From the NCBI RefSeq assembly GCF_958295425.1, contig NC_081153.1, positions 17,823,001 through 17,887,000 of the forward strand: a stretch of DNA of 64,000 bases, in the 5' to 3' direction. Shown piece after piece: positions 1 to 14,600 of this stretch (positions are counted from its first letter, which is position 1; every line of letters begins with the position of its first letter). The notes under the pieces are model-generated. The model saw only the letters and a list, made by a program, of their open reading frames with translations, had not been told where the DNA came from and ran no database searches. The translations under genes and the position numbers were made by a program. The stretch is from Solea solea. Lineage: Eukaryota > Chordata > Actinopteri > Pleuronectiformes > Soleidae.

Positions 1-489
1 TATTCTCCGGGCTGATTTACGAAACCTTGACTCTCTCTTTTTGATGTCACAGCACACAGTCTTAACCATTTTTATGATAATTAAAATGCTACGGGCTTCA
101 CGAGTATCAACTGAAAAGACTCTGAAAATAATACATTTTTCTCCCTGAAGCTTGACTAAAAAATGAGCATTCTTGTAACTGTAGCCATCAGAGAAGAGAC
201 AGAAAAACAAAAGCAGAGGTTACAAATCACCTCCAAAGAGTCTATGTATGTTTACATACAGAGATTTTGTGTAGTTCTTGAATGGTTTCATGTCTTTTTA
301 TGTACGTTCTATTCTTATATAACCTCCGCCTTCTCTTCGCTGCCTCCCTTACACACACATGCACACACACACCAGACATCACACACCTTCCTTTTCTACC
401 CTCCCTCTCCATATCACTTCTGTGGATATAGTAGTCATCCAGACAGCTAATGTCAAACCACCAATTACAGTCAGTTGCTTTTTATCCTT

Positions 490-490
<1 letters not shown>

Positions 491-536
<46 letters not shown>
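491..536. repeat. (CT)n microsatellite
   Basis: About 22 CT units, uninterrupted from 494. Confidence 0.95.
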
Positions 537-542
<6 letters not shown>

Positions 543-840
543 TAACATTTCACACGCCACAACCACCCACTGACACACACACAACCTCAAAGGAGAGTTC
601 CTCCTGTACAGTACATCCATGTCGCTCATATTTCCTCCTTTTCATGCTTCTGTCACTCTCTCTATATACCCCCCATCCATCCATCCATCCTCTCCTCTCT
701 CCCTCCTATTCTCTTTTCTCTCTACATCTTTCCCGTGTTCTCACTTTCTCTCTTTTTCTAATACCATTATTGGAACCATCAGCCAGAGTGGTGGCATTTG
801 CTGGCCCTGACGCTCTCAGATACTCTCAGACAGTCAGGCG

Positions 841-841
<1 letters not shown>

Positions 842-898
<57 letters not shown>
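842..898. repeat. (CA)n microsatellite
   Basis: About 28 CA units. Confidence 0.96.
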
Positions 899-901
<3 letters not shown>

Positions 902-3900
902 GGACACACAGTGTCTATCTGGGCAGGCTGCCCATTGCATGCTAAGCTAATGAGATTGGCAGAGTGCCATATTACCAACCTTCCTCCTATTCTCTCTCAC
1001 ATGCACACACACACACATGTGTGCATGCACTCTGGGACACAGAATGGAAGAAAGACAGACATGACAACACAGGTGGTGGCACATGAAGAGCAATTCAACC
1101 ACATGCACAAATGTACGCGCTTAGTTTGATGAACAAAACAGAGAGTGTAGAGAGGAAGAAGAAGCAAGGCTCACAAGAACTAATAATGAAAGAAAAAAAT
1201 GGCCATTGGGTGATGGGTGGATGCAAATGGAAATTAAAAAAGAAAAATCATGTTAAAATGTAATCTTGCTGCCATCTTTGAAACATCCCGACCACAAATG
1301 ACTGCAGGACTGAGTCAATTTATCCGAGCTTTTGTGCCAGGGTAGAAAAATGAAAAGTAAAAACCTTCAGATTGAGAAGAAGTGACACAGACACTGATTT
1401 GTAGACAACTTGTATGTACTACTATCTTGTGAAATCCATTTTGAGGTAAGACTCCCTAAGGATGAGGGTATTTTAAAATTGGCAGTGAAATCCTAAACTT
1501 GGACCTCGGACAAACAGATCTGCAATTCACTGTAATTAGATCAGATCCAGTTATAGGTTCCCTCCACAGAACAGTGTCCCCCAGTGCCTTTGAAAAACCA
1601 ACTGAGTTTGCTTAACTGCATTTCATTAGTCGTAACGTTAAAGTTTAGAGGTCCCGCCTGCCAACTTTTTGTCAATTTTTATCTTCAAACAAAACTTTGT
1701 AGATGGTTGATTGCAGTTCTGTTAATTAATGTAAAAGGTACCGCTATATGAGGCCGGCCTTAAATATGGATTAATGTCATAAATAGCATCTTCAATTTAA
1801 AAAAATTATCATAAGAAGAATGGATTTAAGAGGAAAGCCAGTCTAACGTTGGTCAAATTAATCTCTGGCGGAACTCGATTTTAAATGGTGTTGGCAAAAT
1901 CCAACGCTGCATTTAAGTTAAAGCTGTGCCTCTAGTTAAACTTTTTTTTCTTTTCTCTTTAACCAAGGCTTTTTGCCAGCTTCTGTGGTGTCTCTCTCTT
2001 TGGCCAAACAAGCAGTGCTCCCAGCTGGGCTATTTCTTTAAGTCATTCATCATTTACTGAGTGGAATAAATGTGTTTGGGGTTTTTTTTTTAACATGGAT
2101 CCTACAAAAGAATGAGCGGGTATTGTTCAGTCTGGGCTGAGAGCCCAGTGAAAATGTCCCAACATTTAAAAATTTGCATAACTTCATTTTCAGAGAGAGA
2201 TGTGCATCTATTTCAAGGAAGCATTTGCAGATTTAGTCATTTAAATGTTTAAATAGACACCATAAAAAAGTCTTCAATATTTTCATTGGTCATTAGAATT
2301 AATTCCCTTTTAAAGTAAAATATGATTGTAAAGTTGTATGTTTCATTATTTCCAATACTTTTTTTCTCCAGCTTCACACAATTATTCTGTTTTGAGAACA
2401 AAGCTTTGGTCAAGTGGACTGTGAGGCTTTAAAGAAGGAGTCTGTACACTTGTTTTAGTTGTGAGGACACTGCTGAGGGACTGTTTTTCCTGACATGATT
2501 ATTTCTTTCAAAATAAAATTCCCTGCTCCTTCTCCATTCTCTTTTTCTCCCCCTACCTTTTTTTCTACAGTCTATCTATCTGCTCTGCCTTAAATACTTT
2601 CATGAGTTTTTTTTTTTTTTTTTACCATCTTTACCTTTCCATTACACCAATTCTCTCCTTTCTTTTCAATCACCCAATATATCCTATTCATTCTCATAAT
2701 ATGCTATGGGTTTCTGCTCTTTCACAAGCCTTTTCCTCTGCCTGTTGCTATGGCTACAATACAGCAAAGCCGGTATAGAGGGAAAAGTGCGCAAACTATA
2801 GGAAGGAGAAAGAGAGAGGCCACAGTTTGTGTGTGTGTGTGCAAAGCAGAAGACAAAGATGAGCGACATGAGACTGATGCCATTGCGTGGGCCGAGTTGC
2901 TGTGTTCGATTAAACAATGCTGACAGTTAATGCAAAAACAACACTTCAACTTTGCCTTTCAAGAATACAGACTGAGTCATCATCGTTGCTTTTAAAACCA
3001 TATATGAATTCATCTCTTGAGCTTATTCCTCTATTGACATGTCATTTGAGTTATATACTGTACTGTATGTTTTTTTTTTGTTAAGACATTGCTTAATTAC
3101 AGAAACTCAGGTGCCACTTTATCATTATATTGGACATTAATGGACAGTATATGAAAAGAAAAGACTTCCCAGCATGATATACATGGGTTGCTGTCCAAGG
3201 TCCTGAATTTGCTCACGATATAGCTTGTACGTGAGCTCTGCTTTGTCACTGCACCTACAACAACAACAACTAGTATATCTTTCGTTTAAAGGATGCCAAT
3301 TCATTTTTGCTCGAATGGTCGCAGCACACGAAATTGCTCGTTGCATCAATCAAACGGTCGACAATCAAAATATTTTATGTCAACTGTCATGAGCCGAGAG
3401 GAAAGAAATGAGTAAGTCTTGACACTGAAGAAGTACATGTTCCCCGTTATACTTAAGAATGACTGAAAATGTAATTTGAGAGTGTTTTATGGCAGTGATC
3501 CACCTCTGCCGTCTCTGAGGGTTTGTGGCGATCCAGTAAAATGCTCTTGTCCCTGACTGTTTTGGCATCACGGGGCACAACAGCTATCTGTCAACATCTA
3601 TAGATTTGAACAGCAGGCCATCCTGCCAAAATGGCATTAGTTTTATTTCCAGTGTTTGCACGACTGGATTGCGTGATGCCAGTTGCAGGAGAAACTATAG
3701 ATTTTTTGGTGTGGATTTTGTGTGTAAAACGTTGAAGTGGTTGCTTTCTTTTGTGCAGTAGTTCTCATATTGGATGGTTGAAGGTAAAAAGAGATCGATA
3801 GTGCCAAAGACTTTTCTGGGTTTGTAATAAGCTTCCCGAGGCAGAGGCACCTGAGGTAACTACATTTTGATCCAGGCCAGTGAATTGTTCATTTTTGTCA

Positions 3901-6900
3901 GCGTTTTCTACTCATTAAACATATCGCTATCATAATTCATTGGCCTGACACAGCTGTCTTCAGGGCTCATTTTTATGAATTAATCATAGCATGGAAACAA
4001 TCCATTTTCAGTCTAGACTGCTTTACATTAATCATAGTAGCAATGAGTTGCTCTCACCATGTATATACACAGTAATCAATTGATGTCAATACAGTCAAAC
4101 AGCTGGCTTTCCAATTAAAACCACTTGTGGCTTTTGAACCAGAACTCTGTTACAACCTTGTTAGCCAGGATAAAGATTTTATAGAAATGAACACATCCGA
4201 AAAATATTTAGTTTGTGACAGTATTTAATACATGTATTACTTAAGTCCTAAAACGTACAGTACATGAAAACTAAAGAGCGAAAGAGTTTCACAGTTAAAT
4301 GTCATCCATTTAAGAAATGTTGAAATGCCAGTTCCCAATTCACTGATCTTGCCTGTGATCTTCAGTGTTTTGAGGGAGCTGCCTCCAAAATTAGATTCTG
4401 CATATACACCATATACACTTTTCAGCTACCAAAAAGGCCCAAGTTCAAGTAAATAAGTGACATTCTCTCACATTTTCTGAATAACATGAACTTTCTGGAG
4501 TTTTGTGTTCGTGGACAAGATTGAGTATATGTGCAGGAGAGATGCCCAGTTCCGTGTCCCCAGCTACAGCATTTTCAGATAATGTTAATTTGATAGAGAC
4601 AGATACTGTATGCATGGGGAATTACAAAATAATTATTCAATGCAATGAGTCACAGTATTTATAGCTGCCGCTGTTTTCCAGAGCCCCCTCTTCCATCCAC
4701 ACACACACACACACATCTGCAGGGCCTGGATGCGGAGCAAGATACCGAATGCCCTTTTTTCCTTCATAAAAAGACCATCTAAATTGTCTTTAGAGAAAGG
4801 TTGCATGATGTATTATGGCTCTCGTATTGTAATTTGCAATGCTGCTTTATCATTTTAGCAGATGCATGGAGTCTTTTTTTGGGGTTTAAAAGTAAAATGC
4901 AGATGCACCCACCCTAGTGTCCTCGTGTCGTTCACACACAGGTCCTACATCCTGCTGTTCATGATAGTCTTGAATTTTAGGGAGATGCTTTAAGGGCTGT
5001 TGTATCGTCACATTTTTGTACATACAGTATGTCCATATTTTTTCCATGCAGATTATGTTTTCACCCATGTCCGTCTGTTAATTTATGTTTGCCAGCAGGA
5101 TTACAGAAAAGGTGTGGGGTAGCTCTATGGCTATTACATCTTGATTGAATTTAGTCTAAAAAACTTGCTGAATTTTTTTGGATAAAATCTGTTATTTCGG
5201 CAGTATTTTGGAGCCTAATACCAATGTGTGAATATGCATAAGTGTGTAAGCAAGACAGCAGGAGCAACGACTGTGGAGATGATGTCATCTCACGACAAAC
5301 CTTGGAGTGGCTCCATAGCCTATAAATAACAAAATACGACAGCCTTGACAGCACCAGTGGTGGCTTTCCTGGCATGTGGTAAGGAGACACAGATGTGCGT
5401 CCCAAAGACATTTATATGACAGTCACTTTACTATTTTTCTGTCCGTAGACCAACCCAGACCTTTACCTGATTAGACTTGGCGGTGTTTACTATTCAAACA
5501 AACCAAAATAGGAAGAATTGAGGGTCTGCGTGATTGTGACGTCTCCTCCATACCTTCCTTATTGGTTCCTTGAACAAGCATCTTCCTGATCAAGCAATAT
5601 TGATCCAACATTATCAATTAGGCCTCAAAATGAGTTATTATCAGACAAGGGTATTTAAATGTCATAACAGTTGTGTGGTAACTGTTCTATTTACTGGTAA
5701 CTGTTTGAAGCCACCAAAATAGTATTTGGGACAGCCCTAATAGGACATTCAGCAGTGACACATTCCATGCATGTCATTGAGGTTAAGCACCTCCACTTAC
5801 ACATAAAACATTATCTTTAATCACTATCCTCTGTTTCATCATATTGTTGAAATGGCTAAAGGCACGTGGCTCATTTTGTTTCCCCCAACATGCGTCAGAT
5901 GTTGGATCTTAATGGGGTGAGCGGAGTGGTGCATTTAGCCTTTTGACAAAGGTCAGCTGTTAAGCTTTTATTTGTTATCTGAGTGAATCACCCTGACACA
6001 ACACTTAGTACATTGACAGTGGAGCACAATGTTGCCTGAAGGGATCTCATTCAGTCTAGGAAAGTCCACACCTTGAAGAACACGCTCGTTCTTACCTCGA
6101 AGAACGCGTTCAGTCTTCACTGAGTTGAGCGTCTCACTGACCTCAGCGTTTGTTCCAGTATCCAGTATCACCGATCCACTACAAATTCTACATGGAGCAG
6201 GATTATAAAGTTATATTTCAATACTCCCCTTTAAACAGAAGATTCCTTTATCATATTTATAAAGCTGAAAATGTATGGCTGAGCAATAATTCAAAGCTGC
6301 AGTGCATAACTTTTGGTGATTTTGTTGTTATAAGTTTGGAGTTGACTGAGTATCTGTGTGTATACACCAGCTACACAAAGAAGCATGAATTTGTGACTCG
6401 AGATCGAAACTGATGCGCTTCGTCAGCATTGTGTGAAATCATCTGACAATGTTGTGAATGTAATGGACATTGGTTTGCATTGGAAATGTTACGAGCTACA
6501 ATATTTTTAAGATTGCATCGGATTTTTGTGATACATTGCTTCGGGCCGTGATCAATGTTGGTGAGACGAGCTCGGCCAAACCTTTGCCTTTTCTCAGCTT
6601 CAGAAGACCTATCCGATTAAACACTGTTCGCCTTCATATTAAATCTCTTCAGGTCCTTTCGGGTGCTCCCGCTTGTAACAAAGATTCTTAAAAGTAAGAC
6701 TAGTGTGTGTACATTTGGCACTTGCCCTATCATAAATCACTCTATACTGGGACACAGTAAACACCAGACTAGCCTAAGGGCTGTTACAGTGGTTAATCTT
6801 GCTCACAGTTGCCCTTTACGTCACTTGTCAAATTAATGCAGAGTTGTGTAAAAAAAACTGTGATTTGACCTGACCTTTGTTATATGCACATCACTGAATT

Positions 6901-8320
6901 GGCTCAGTGTTCCGCACACAATAATTGGTATAATTTGATTTCTATCTGTGTGTCATAATTGCCAAGTTTGGTTCGAAAGTGTTTCATTGATCCATTCTGG
7001 CAGAGGGAGATGAGCTGGATTGCTGCTAATCTGGCAACCTAGGAAATGTCAATTCGGGAAAGGAAGAGGGAGCGAGAGTGTGCATGTTCAAAGACCTCGC
7101 GGTCATGTAAATTGGAGAATCTAAATTGCTCTTCGGTCTACCCTGCTTTTCACAAAATGTCAGCTGGTTTTGTTGCCGCAGCTGACCTGAGAAACCTTGG
7201 CTGAAACGGTACAAAACATGCCCGCAAGTGTAACCATCCATGAAGAGGAATCATGAATCATGGAACTGAAAGTGGTTTGCATATATCTGCCCCAGGCTAC
7301 ACCTGTGGGGTTTAATCTGTTCATGTGTGAGCATGAGACTGGAGTAAACTAATAACATGAAAAAAAGACCGAAACACTGGAGCAGATGAGATGTCGCTCA
7401 AAGCAAAGCTGATTTGTGGAGTGCTGGTCCCATGTCACTCCTTTGTCTTTTGATTCGTCATAACAAAGTTCCTGAATCCCCAACTTCCCCAGACGTTCTA
7501 TTTCCTCACTTTCCTCTCAACTCGACTGGAAGTATGCTCTGCGTATTAATGTAAAAGGTCATACACGCGTGCAGTGTTTTGTGATGTATACATTGAATTT
7601 TGGGAGCTGACTGGGCGAAATCAACGACTAGTGATGCCTCTAGTAGCGACTCAGCCCAGGATACAGTTTGGGACTCATGATTCCAAGGCTATTCATCATC
7701 ATCTCATCAGACTGTGGCCCTTTAAAGGTCTTCTCGGAAACACCTTCAAATGTCTGATATTCCACTGAGATTCTAATGTCTTTTCTGAATTGTACAGCAG
7801 GTCAAGGTGCTTTACAAATACATCATCATTTGCCAATTTTTACTTTGGTAGCAAGGCCACATTCTCTTAGATGTGGTTAGCCTGTTCATGCATCACTCAG
7901 AAAACAGATTATCTGACAGACCTGTTCCTGTTCCTGCTCGAGCTCCAGAGGCAGGAGTTTCGATTGAGATGGATTTGTTTCCTAAAACAACAAATATATG
8001 TTTTCATTATTAATAAACTTGCAATTGCTCTGGTGTAATGTTACATCAGAACCTATGGATTTCTCTCCTATTCTTTCTGTACAAAGTCCTTTAGAAAAGC
8101 CATAATATTTGTGGTCCTTGAAACAGTGAGGCTGATACCAGAAAGATGACACTGAGAATAAAAACTTTATTTTGAGGCGATTAAGTCTTTCTGTCGAGCA
8201 GCTGGGTCATTATGTAACTCATGGTTACTCACCCATTAATCGTGACTCCTTTCTTTTAACCAATGCTTTGTGTCAGAAGAGCATAATGAGAGAGAAGTGT
8301 ATGTGTGTGTGTGTTGTATT

Positions 8321-8785
8321 TTGTTTTTCTGGCATAAACACTGACCTCATTAGGACCTAAAACCTAGTCCTAATGACGCAGAAACTAATTTGTGGTTAGG
8401 TTCAAGTTAAGGTAAGTCTTTAACTGGTTAAGGTTAGGTAAGGCTTTGATTAGGCTGTCTAAATGAATGCTGAGTCCTTAAAAGGATAGATGTGTATGGG
8501 GTCCAAGCGTCACCAGTGTTTTTGTGACCTAAATCTGTCATAATACCTAATATCTCGTCTACCTTATGGGGGAATAATGCAACCCCCTTAATGTGAATCA
8601 GCCTCAGTCAATAAATAAAAAAGTGTGTTCTTGTATGGGTATCTTTGTGAGGACCAACAAACGTAAACCATAGAGAGTGAGGACATTTTGTTTAAAAGGG
8701 CTTCTCGAGGGTTAAGACTTGGAATTAGGTTTAGTGTTATTGTTAGTTGTTAGTTGTTAGGTGATGGTTAAGGTTAGGCTATGTC
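8321..8785. repeat. Dispersed repeat fragments with GTGAGGACC / TTAGGACC motifs
   Basis: Two neighbouring stretches carry motifs common in a dispersed fish repeat: CTCATTAGGACC with GGTTAAGGTTAGG (8345-8460), and TTTGTGAGGACC with GGGTTAAGACTTGG (8643-8725). A GTTAGTTGTTAGTTGTTAG run follows at 8744-8762. 55050-55150 carries related motifs (TTTAGGACC, GTCAGGACC). The class is unknown. Confidence 0.4.
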
Positions 8786-8830
8786 TGGCTTTCTCTCCCT
8801 TGTTTCCTGTTTTGTTTTGTAGTTTTTCCT

Positions 8831-9072
8831 TGTCAGGTTTTGCTTCCAGTGCCTCCCCATAGTGTATTTAGTCTCCATGCTCCCCAGAGTGCCTGTCCAT
8901 TTTGTTCAGTTTCCTGTGGTTCCTGTTCTATTCCCTGTATTTGGAAGTCTTTTTTTACTGTGTGTTTTTGTGTTGTGCCATTCCTTCTCGCATTAGTTTG
9001 TTTTTGCTTTTTGCAGTTTTGTTCATTTTTTTGAAACTGCATTAGGGTCCTCCAATTTTATGTCCTGACTCA
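8831..9072 (+). repeat. Possible solo LTR or other dispersed repeat
   Basis: About 240 bp running from TGTCAGGTTTTG to GTCCTGACTCA, with TG...CA ends in a short inverted arrangement (TGTCAGG / CCTGACT) and a GCATTAGGGTCCT stretch near the end, as in some Gypsy-type LTRs of fish. No 4-6 bp flanking duplication is visible. Very T-rich. Weakly supported. Confidence 0.3.
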
Positions 9073-11475
9073 AGGAGAGCGTGGGTTGTTATGACTCTGA
9101 AGCATTTCACACTGACCTTTTTCAACATGCTTTACCTTTGCTTCACTTCATTTGTCTCTTTAATGTACTGTATCTTTGGTATCTATGTTTAGTGAAACAT
9201 GGGGTGTCTGTAAGTAGCTGGAGGCTGGTAGTGTGCTTGAATGCCAAAATGTGGTTACATGTTTATATCATTTATTGTGTCATTAACTATTTATCTGATC
9301 GATGACCATCCGAGGTGTCAGTTTCCCTCATAACTTTCTGTTAAAAAAACAGACTTTTACACAGTCCAAGTGACAAAAAAGAACAGGAGACACTTGGTGA
9401 TTTGATTGGTTTTTATTCAAACACTTGGCCCAATTTACAGAAATTTAAATAGCTGCATGTATGAACCTCATTAAAGCACAATCCATAGCAACATAATATG
9501 ACTGTTTTTACCAGGCACAATCACACTTTATTGAAATACCGAAAACATTAACTCTTTTCAGTTAGTTTAGTGTAGTTACTGTATGTAGTAAACTGGAAAA
9601 CAATCATATGAACAATGTTTTAATGGTCATATACTTTGTCAAAGGCACTGACAGGCAGCTAATTGGAATATACAGTATTATGGCATGCATTTGTCAGAAT
9701 TATTAGAACACATGTATGCTCCCAGATATTGTGCTAATGTAAACATTATCATAAAAGGTGTGGCTTACTCCTGCTATTATTTTGAAGCAATGTCAGTCAG
9801 CATTGCAGAGAATAAGCGATATTGTTCAGTAATGATGTAGAAATTAAATAATTGAATGAGTAAATTAGAGGGGAATGTTTGCCTCCTCTGATTCACCTTT
9901 CAGTTTACGCCGTATCTAGAGACGAGATGAAATGAAATTTGAATCCCGAGAGTGTATCTTGTAATTGGCCTCTTAGTAAGCTGATTCTACATTGGCGTTA
10001 TGCGTAATATCAGGAGACGCTGTACAGAGCATGATGCAAGGATGGAAAAATAAAATGAAGGACAGCATATGAGGGTTTTTATCACATCGTGTCAACTAGC
10101 TTTGTTTTGCACAGGACAAAAGGCAAATAAAGTTGCAGTATTGTTGTGGTTTTGTAACGGTGCAGCAGGTGGGTGGAGTTTTGTCTGTGTTTGTAGGGAA
10201 ACAGACCAACAGGACCTTAACTGTAAGGAGGGAGGGTGGAAAAAAAGCTGAGAGTCAGTCTGTTTGGATTTGTCTGTGTACGGCCTCATTAGTCAGATTG
10301 GAGATGATGACATTCAGCAGACACAAATCAATAGTAACTCCCTAAGACAGCATCTGTCTCCCTGTCTGTCTCTGTCTCATTAATCCTTCATGCTGTAGTA
10401 TCTGCCAGTCAGTGTGGGTTTTATAGTATCTGTGTTTGCATAGATACATGGGAAAGGGGACGAGGGAGGATGCATTGAGTATGATAAGCTGATTAATGGA
10501 ATTGATTATAAACATTTTACCGTAGAAACCACACTAATTCTTCTTCTTCCTATCTACTTGTTTCCCTCATGCTGCCCAGCTGCTTTTTTCAAAGCACAAA
10601 TATCAAATTCTGATATGTAAATCCAATATAGATAGAAGTAGTCACTCACATCTGAACACAAGCCTCCATTTGCCAAAATAATACCCTCTACTTTGCATTC
10701 TTCACCTGCTCTCAGAGACCCACTTTCTTCGAGAGTAGATTTTCTTTTAAATTTATTAGCTAAAGTGAGTACATGCTTACTCCCATCACTTCCTGTCCTC
10801 ACTGCTTACTGCACCTTCCCCCCTCCTGTACACTGCTGTGGTTTAGCAATGCCAGAGGTCTTCTAAGATCTGCCGTTTAGCCCGCTGCCATTAAAACCAA
10901 CATGCCGCAGCTACAAATGCACTTTTGCATGACATATTGTTGTCATTTAGCATATCTTGTACATTTTAACCTACAATTGCTTTGCGTGTTGTGCTCATTT
11001 CTCCCAAAGGAAGAGTATACACTTTATGTTAATAGTAATTTATAAACTAAAATGTCCTACTTTCCTTTTATGAGACTCAGATGGCTGTTAAAGGTGTGGA
11101 TTATGCTTAAGATGATCTAGGTCATGTAAAAGCAGAGCCCCACATCTAAAGGCAAAAGTGTTGGTGTGATTCTTTCTCACCCTCGCATGTCTGGCTTATT
11201 GTTTAGTTTGACCTTTTTTTAGAAAAAGGGTACAGAAACTGTCACATGCAGAATCCAACACCAGTGAGCCTGTTCAAATCGTAAATTTTGAATTAAAAAC
11301 ATGGTACATTTGCACGTCACAGGACGTGAAACAACTAATTTTGCTGTTTTTAAGTATAACCCAATACTACATATGTGTACCTCTATAGACATATTTACTA
11401 GTCAACATGTAAACAGGCAATATGTCACACAACTCGTCTCTTCGCCAGCTGTTTTTCATCATAAAAGTGAAGACT
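9073..11475. other. Upstream intron: no gene seen
   Basis: AT-rich non-coding DNA. Short frames on both strands have no domain, splice or start context. Confidence 0.55.
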
Positions 11476-11697
11476 GTTCATAGCTATTGTGCCCTGGGAT
11501 GCCAAAGCAGATGGAAACAGACTAATGGGAGAAAATTTTACCGGATCCCCACAGAGAGACTGCCCGTTGCTAATGCTAACGTGACACTTTCCAGTGACAA
11601 CAACACTATCTTTAGCCGTTGGACTCCAGAGTTGAATGATCGTCACAAAGCCAGATTGTGTTCATTTGTTTCCCTCCAGGCTCTTGTAAACTTTCAG
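11476..11697 (+). pseudogene. Broken THAP-domain coding remnant
   Basis: The plus strand reads SYCALGCQSRWKQTNGRKFY, then RIPTERLP and, after a gap in similarity, RWTPELNDRHKARLCSFVS before the frame runs out at 11698. This looks like a THAP zinc finger (C2CH): the first Cys pair (C-x3-C), an FYRIP block, the conserved Trp and the LCS motif are present. The normal CSEHF with its zinc-binding His is replaced by CSF, as though six bases encoding Glu-His were lost. THAP domains are DNA-binding and common in transposon-derived genes of fish. No start or downstream domain is recognisable. It is probably a decayed transposon or retrogene fragment. The family call is from motif recall. Confidence 0.5.
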
Positions 11698-14600
11698 TGA
11701 CCCTTTGGAGTAAAATGAAGGGAAGTTAATCAGGAAGTTTGAAGATGTCAGGATACAGCAGGTCTGGAATAATGTCCTCTCCACCTGTTTACAAACTGGT
11801 AAAAAAGCACACCAGGGCATTATAAGGATCACATATATTCACTCTGTCAAGGGTGGTGCATTTCTGCCGCATCGTAGGCTCCCAACATGGCGGTTGATAG
11901 GTGCCGAGCTCTATGCACTCATTTTCAGTTAACCGATCACAGCCATCACCCTCCATTACCAACACTTATATGTAATTTAATTTAAAATCACATTCAGTGG
12001 TTATTGTAGCTTAGTGGTTAGCTTAGCATGGCAGTTATGACGTCTCTGTCTTCCTCATACCCTCCTACTCTCTTTATGACAGTAAGGTGTCGGTAAAGTC
12101 AACCACAGCTGTGAAAGTGAACCCAATAAACACCTTCCAGCTGCTGTTACACTGTTTCACAGTCATGGAGGAGATGTATGAGATGGAGGAAGCTGTGCAG
12201 CAAAAAAAAAAGAAAATATAATTAAAATTAGACAAAGGTCTTCTTCAGACTTGCTTAAATTAAAGGTCAGTAGTTCACAAAAAGTAAGTCCAGCCTTACC
12301 ATTAGTCAACGAGTTCAGACGATTAGTATCATTAGTGTCATATAGACTACTGCTGCACGCTGTCATTAACCATCTCTGCTGTAAAATGTCTAAAGAAACA
12401 GGTAATTTGATGTGTTTTTTGACTTTGAGAATACACTGAGGTGAAATAACATTAGGATGAGAGCAACATGGGGTGCACATGGTGAGCACTTGCATTTCCC
12501 TAGACAGAGATGTGAATGACTTCAACGGTAAATCTGACCAACAATATGGAATACTTACCAACAATGCAGAAAAATTACTCTTTCAAAGACAATTCAGTTT
12601 AAAATCTGTAAAAGAGGCCTTTGTCTTCAAGTGTGCAGAATGATATAAAGCATATTCATTCATTCTCAAACCCATAGAACACACTTTCGTTGGCGTGACT
12701 CTGCACCAACACCTGGGCTTATGCTGAGCTCGCAATTCGCCCAATAATTCTGTTACTCAGCATAACTCTTGACAACACTAGTCCGCTGGGACAGAGAATG
12801 CTGTCAAATTGAGAAAGGTTAACAAACAACTTTGGTATTTCAACTCTTTTAATAGGAGACTTAAGTGCTAAAGGGCTGACCCTGCTGACTAAATCAGGAG
12901 TTTCATTCATTTTAACTGGGTGTTCTGTTGTGTCATCCAGCTATTGCGTCAACAGTGTTGTTTTTTGTACTAACAGCTGGTACATGTAGGTATAGTAGGT
13001 GGCAACAGTCAAAAATAAAGCATTAAAACAACTACACATAACAATGTAAGGTTTCTGCTATTTAATTTTAATTCTACATTATTTCAACACAATTTTTGTT
13101 TCCCTGAGTCACCATCTAATTTTGCCTACTTAGTTTCACAGTTCCCAATACATTTGTACTATTTTGCAACACTCTTAAATAGGGATAGGTCATGAATGTC
13201 GAATAATCCATGAGTCGTTTTATTTTTAAAGGCGGATTATTGTGCGTGACTATTTCCCTGATTTGCATAGGAACCACTGTATTGTATTCAGTATCACATC
13301 GGACGAGAAGGGCTTGTCTGCGAGATGCAAGATGGAGGCGGATCTCAGAGGCGGGACTTAGAGAGTATATACTTGTGATCATGAGGCATCTGTATTGGCT
13401 ATGGAGAAAACAAACAATTAGAAATCAAACTTTGTCCGTGTCACAAACGCAGTTTTAAGATTGTTTGAGGTGAGAAATTATCCATTTAGAATTTAAAAAT
13501 GGGATTTATTTATCAAGATATGACATATTTATAGTTTGGCAGCAACCTGTTGACCTGTCCAGGGTGTACCCCGCCTATCAGATAGTGTTTTTGCATGGAA
13601 TGTCCATCCGTAGTCACAAGTTCTCCTTTGACTCCATGTTTGTCCCTGCTTTTTTTCTAGCAGAGAGGCAGTGAAGGTGTTCTCCTTTGGACACTTTGCT
13701 TTGATCCTCTAATATATCCCTTTGTGGTGAGAGACAAGTTAGTATAATTAAATTGTCTTCTGTAATATTTCACATTTTGAGTCACGGGGGGGCTGTGTTG
13801 CATAATGAATTTAGCAATGAAAAGAGGTAACAAACCCTGTATTCAAGTTTCTTAAAGTAGGTGTTTAATACGTGCAATTACAGCATGTTATTTCTACACC
13901 AGGCAATTTTGAACAATAGTGTTGTGATTAAAAAGTGACACAAGTACAATATGACTAGTGATTATGGGTTATTTCATATTACTTAGATTAACAGTGACGC
14001 AGATACTGCATGGGTTCTTAGTCAGATCTGCTCAGAAGTCTGTTGTCAGACATGATTAGCATGTAAACAGTTGCTTGATTTCACATGGGATCCTCACCAC
14101 AGAAACCTAGGACTTGCTTTAGAGTTGAAGGTTAACTTGAGACGTGTTACTTACACGTGTGTGATTTACTTCTACCTCTGCCACTTCCTCTTTCTATCTG
14201 ATTCCCCATCACAACAGCAAAGAGTCCCCTCAGTTCTCATCTTTTTTTTCAATCAGTCCCGTTTGTTTACCGTTAGCTCAGATCTTGTCTTTGTGTTTCC
14301 CTTTTATGTGTGTCCCCTTTTTCTTATCCTTGCCTCCCTGTTGCTCTTGTTCTCCTTCTCTTCCCCTCTCTCTGTACCTCCATCGTCCCCTCCTGGCTCT
14401 GACTGACAGTGTTATAAATTGATTTTCAGCCCGGTGTGTTCCCTCTGTCTCTCTGTAGCCATTTCCCTTATTTAGCCTCAACCACTCCAGGGTATAGTCT
14501 AGACCGCAGGCTGACTGTCAGTCAGTGGCAGTGTGGAGAAGTCTAATTCTTGGCTGACAAGCATTCTTGACAGCAAGAGCGAATGGGACATTTCAAACAT

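Larger units (their letters stand above)
1..8320. other. Upstream intron, first part: no gene seen
   Basis: Intron of the CSMD3-like gene. The first 1.1 kb is pyrimidine- and CA/CT-rich; open frames there are low-complexity only. The rest is AT-rich single-copy-looking DNA with short CA runs (4699-4714) and T runs (2607-2623). No exon, RNA gene or transposon end is recognised. Confidence 0.6.

Noticed and set aside
359..1129. 256-codon open frame on the plus strand
   Set aside because: It is made of CT and CA microsatellite translation (SLSLSL, THTHTH) and pyrimidine-rich DNA; no domain and no splice context.
12163..12564. 133-codon minus-strand frame
   Set aside because: No recognisable domain, composition like chance, inside intron.
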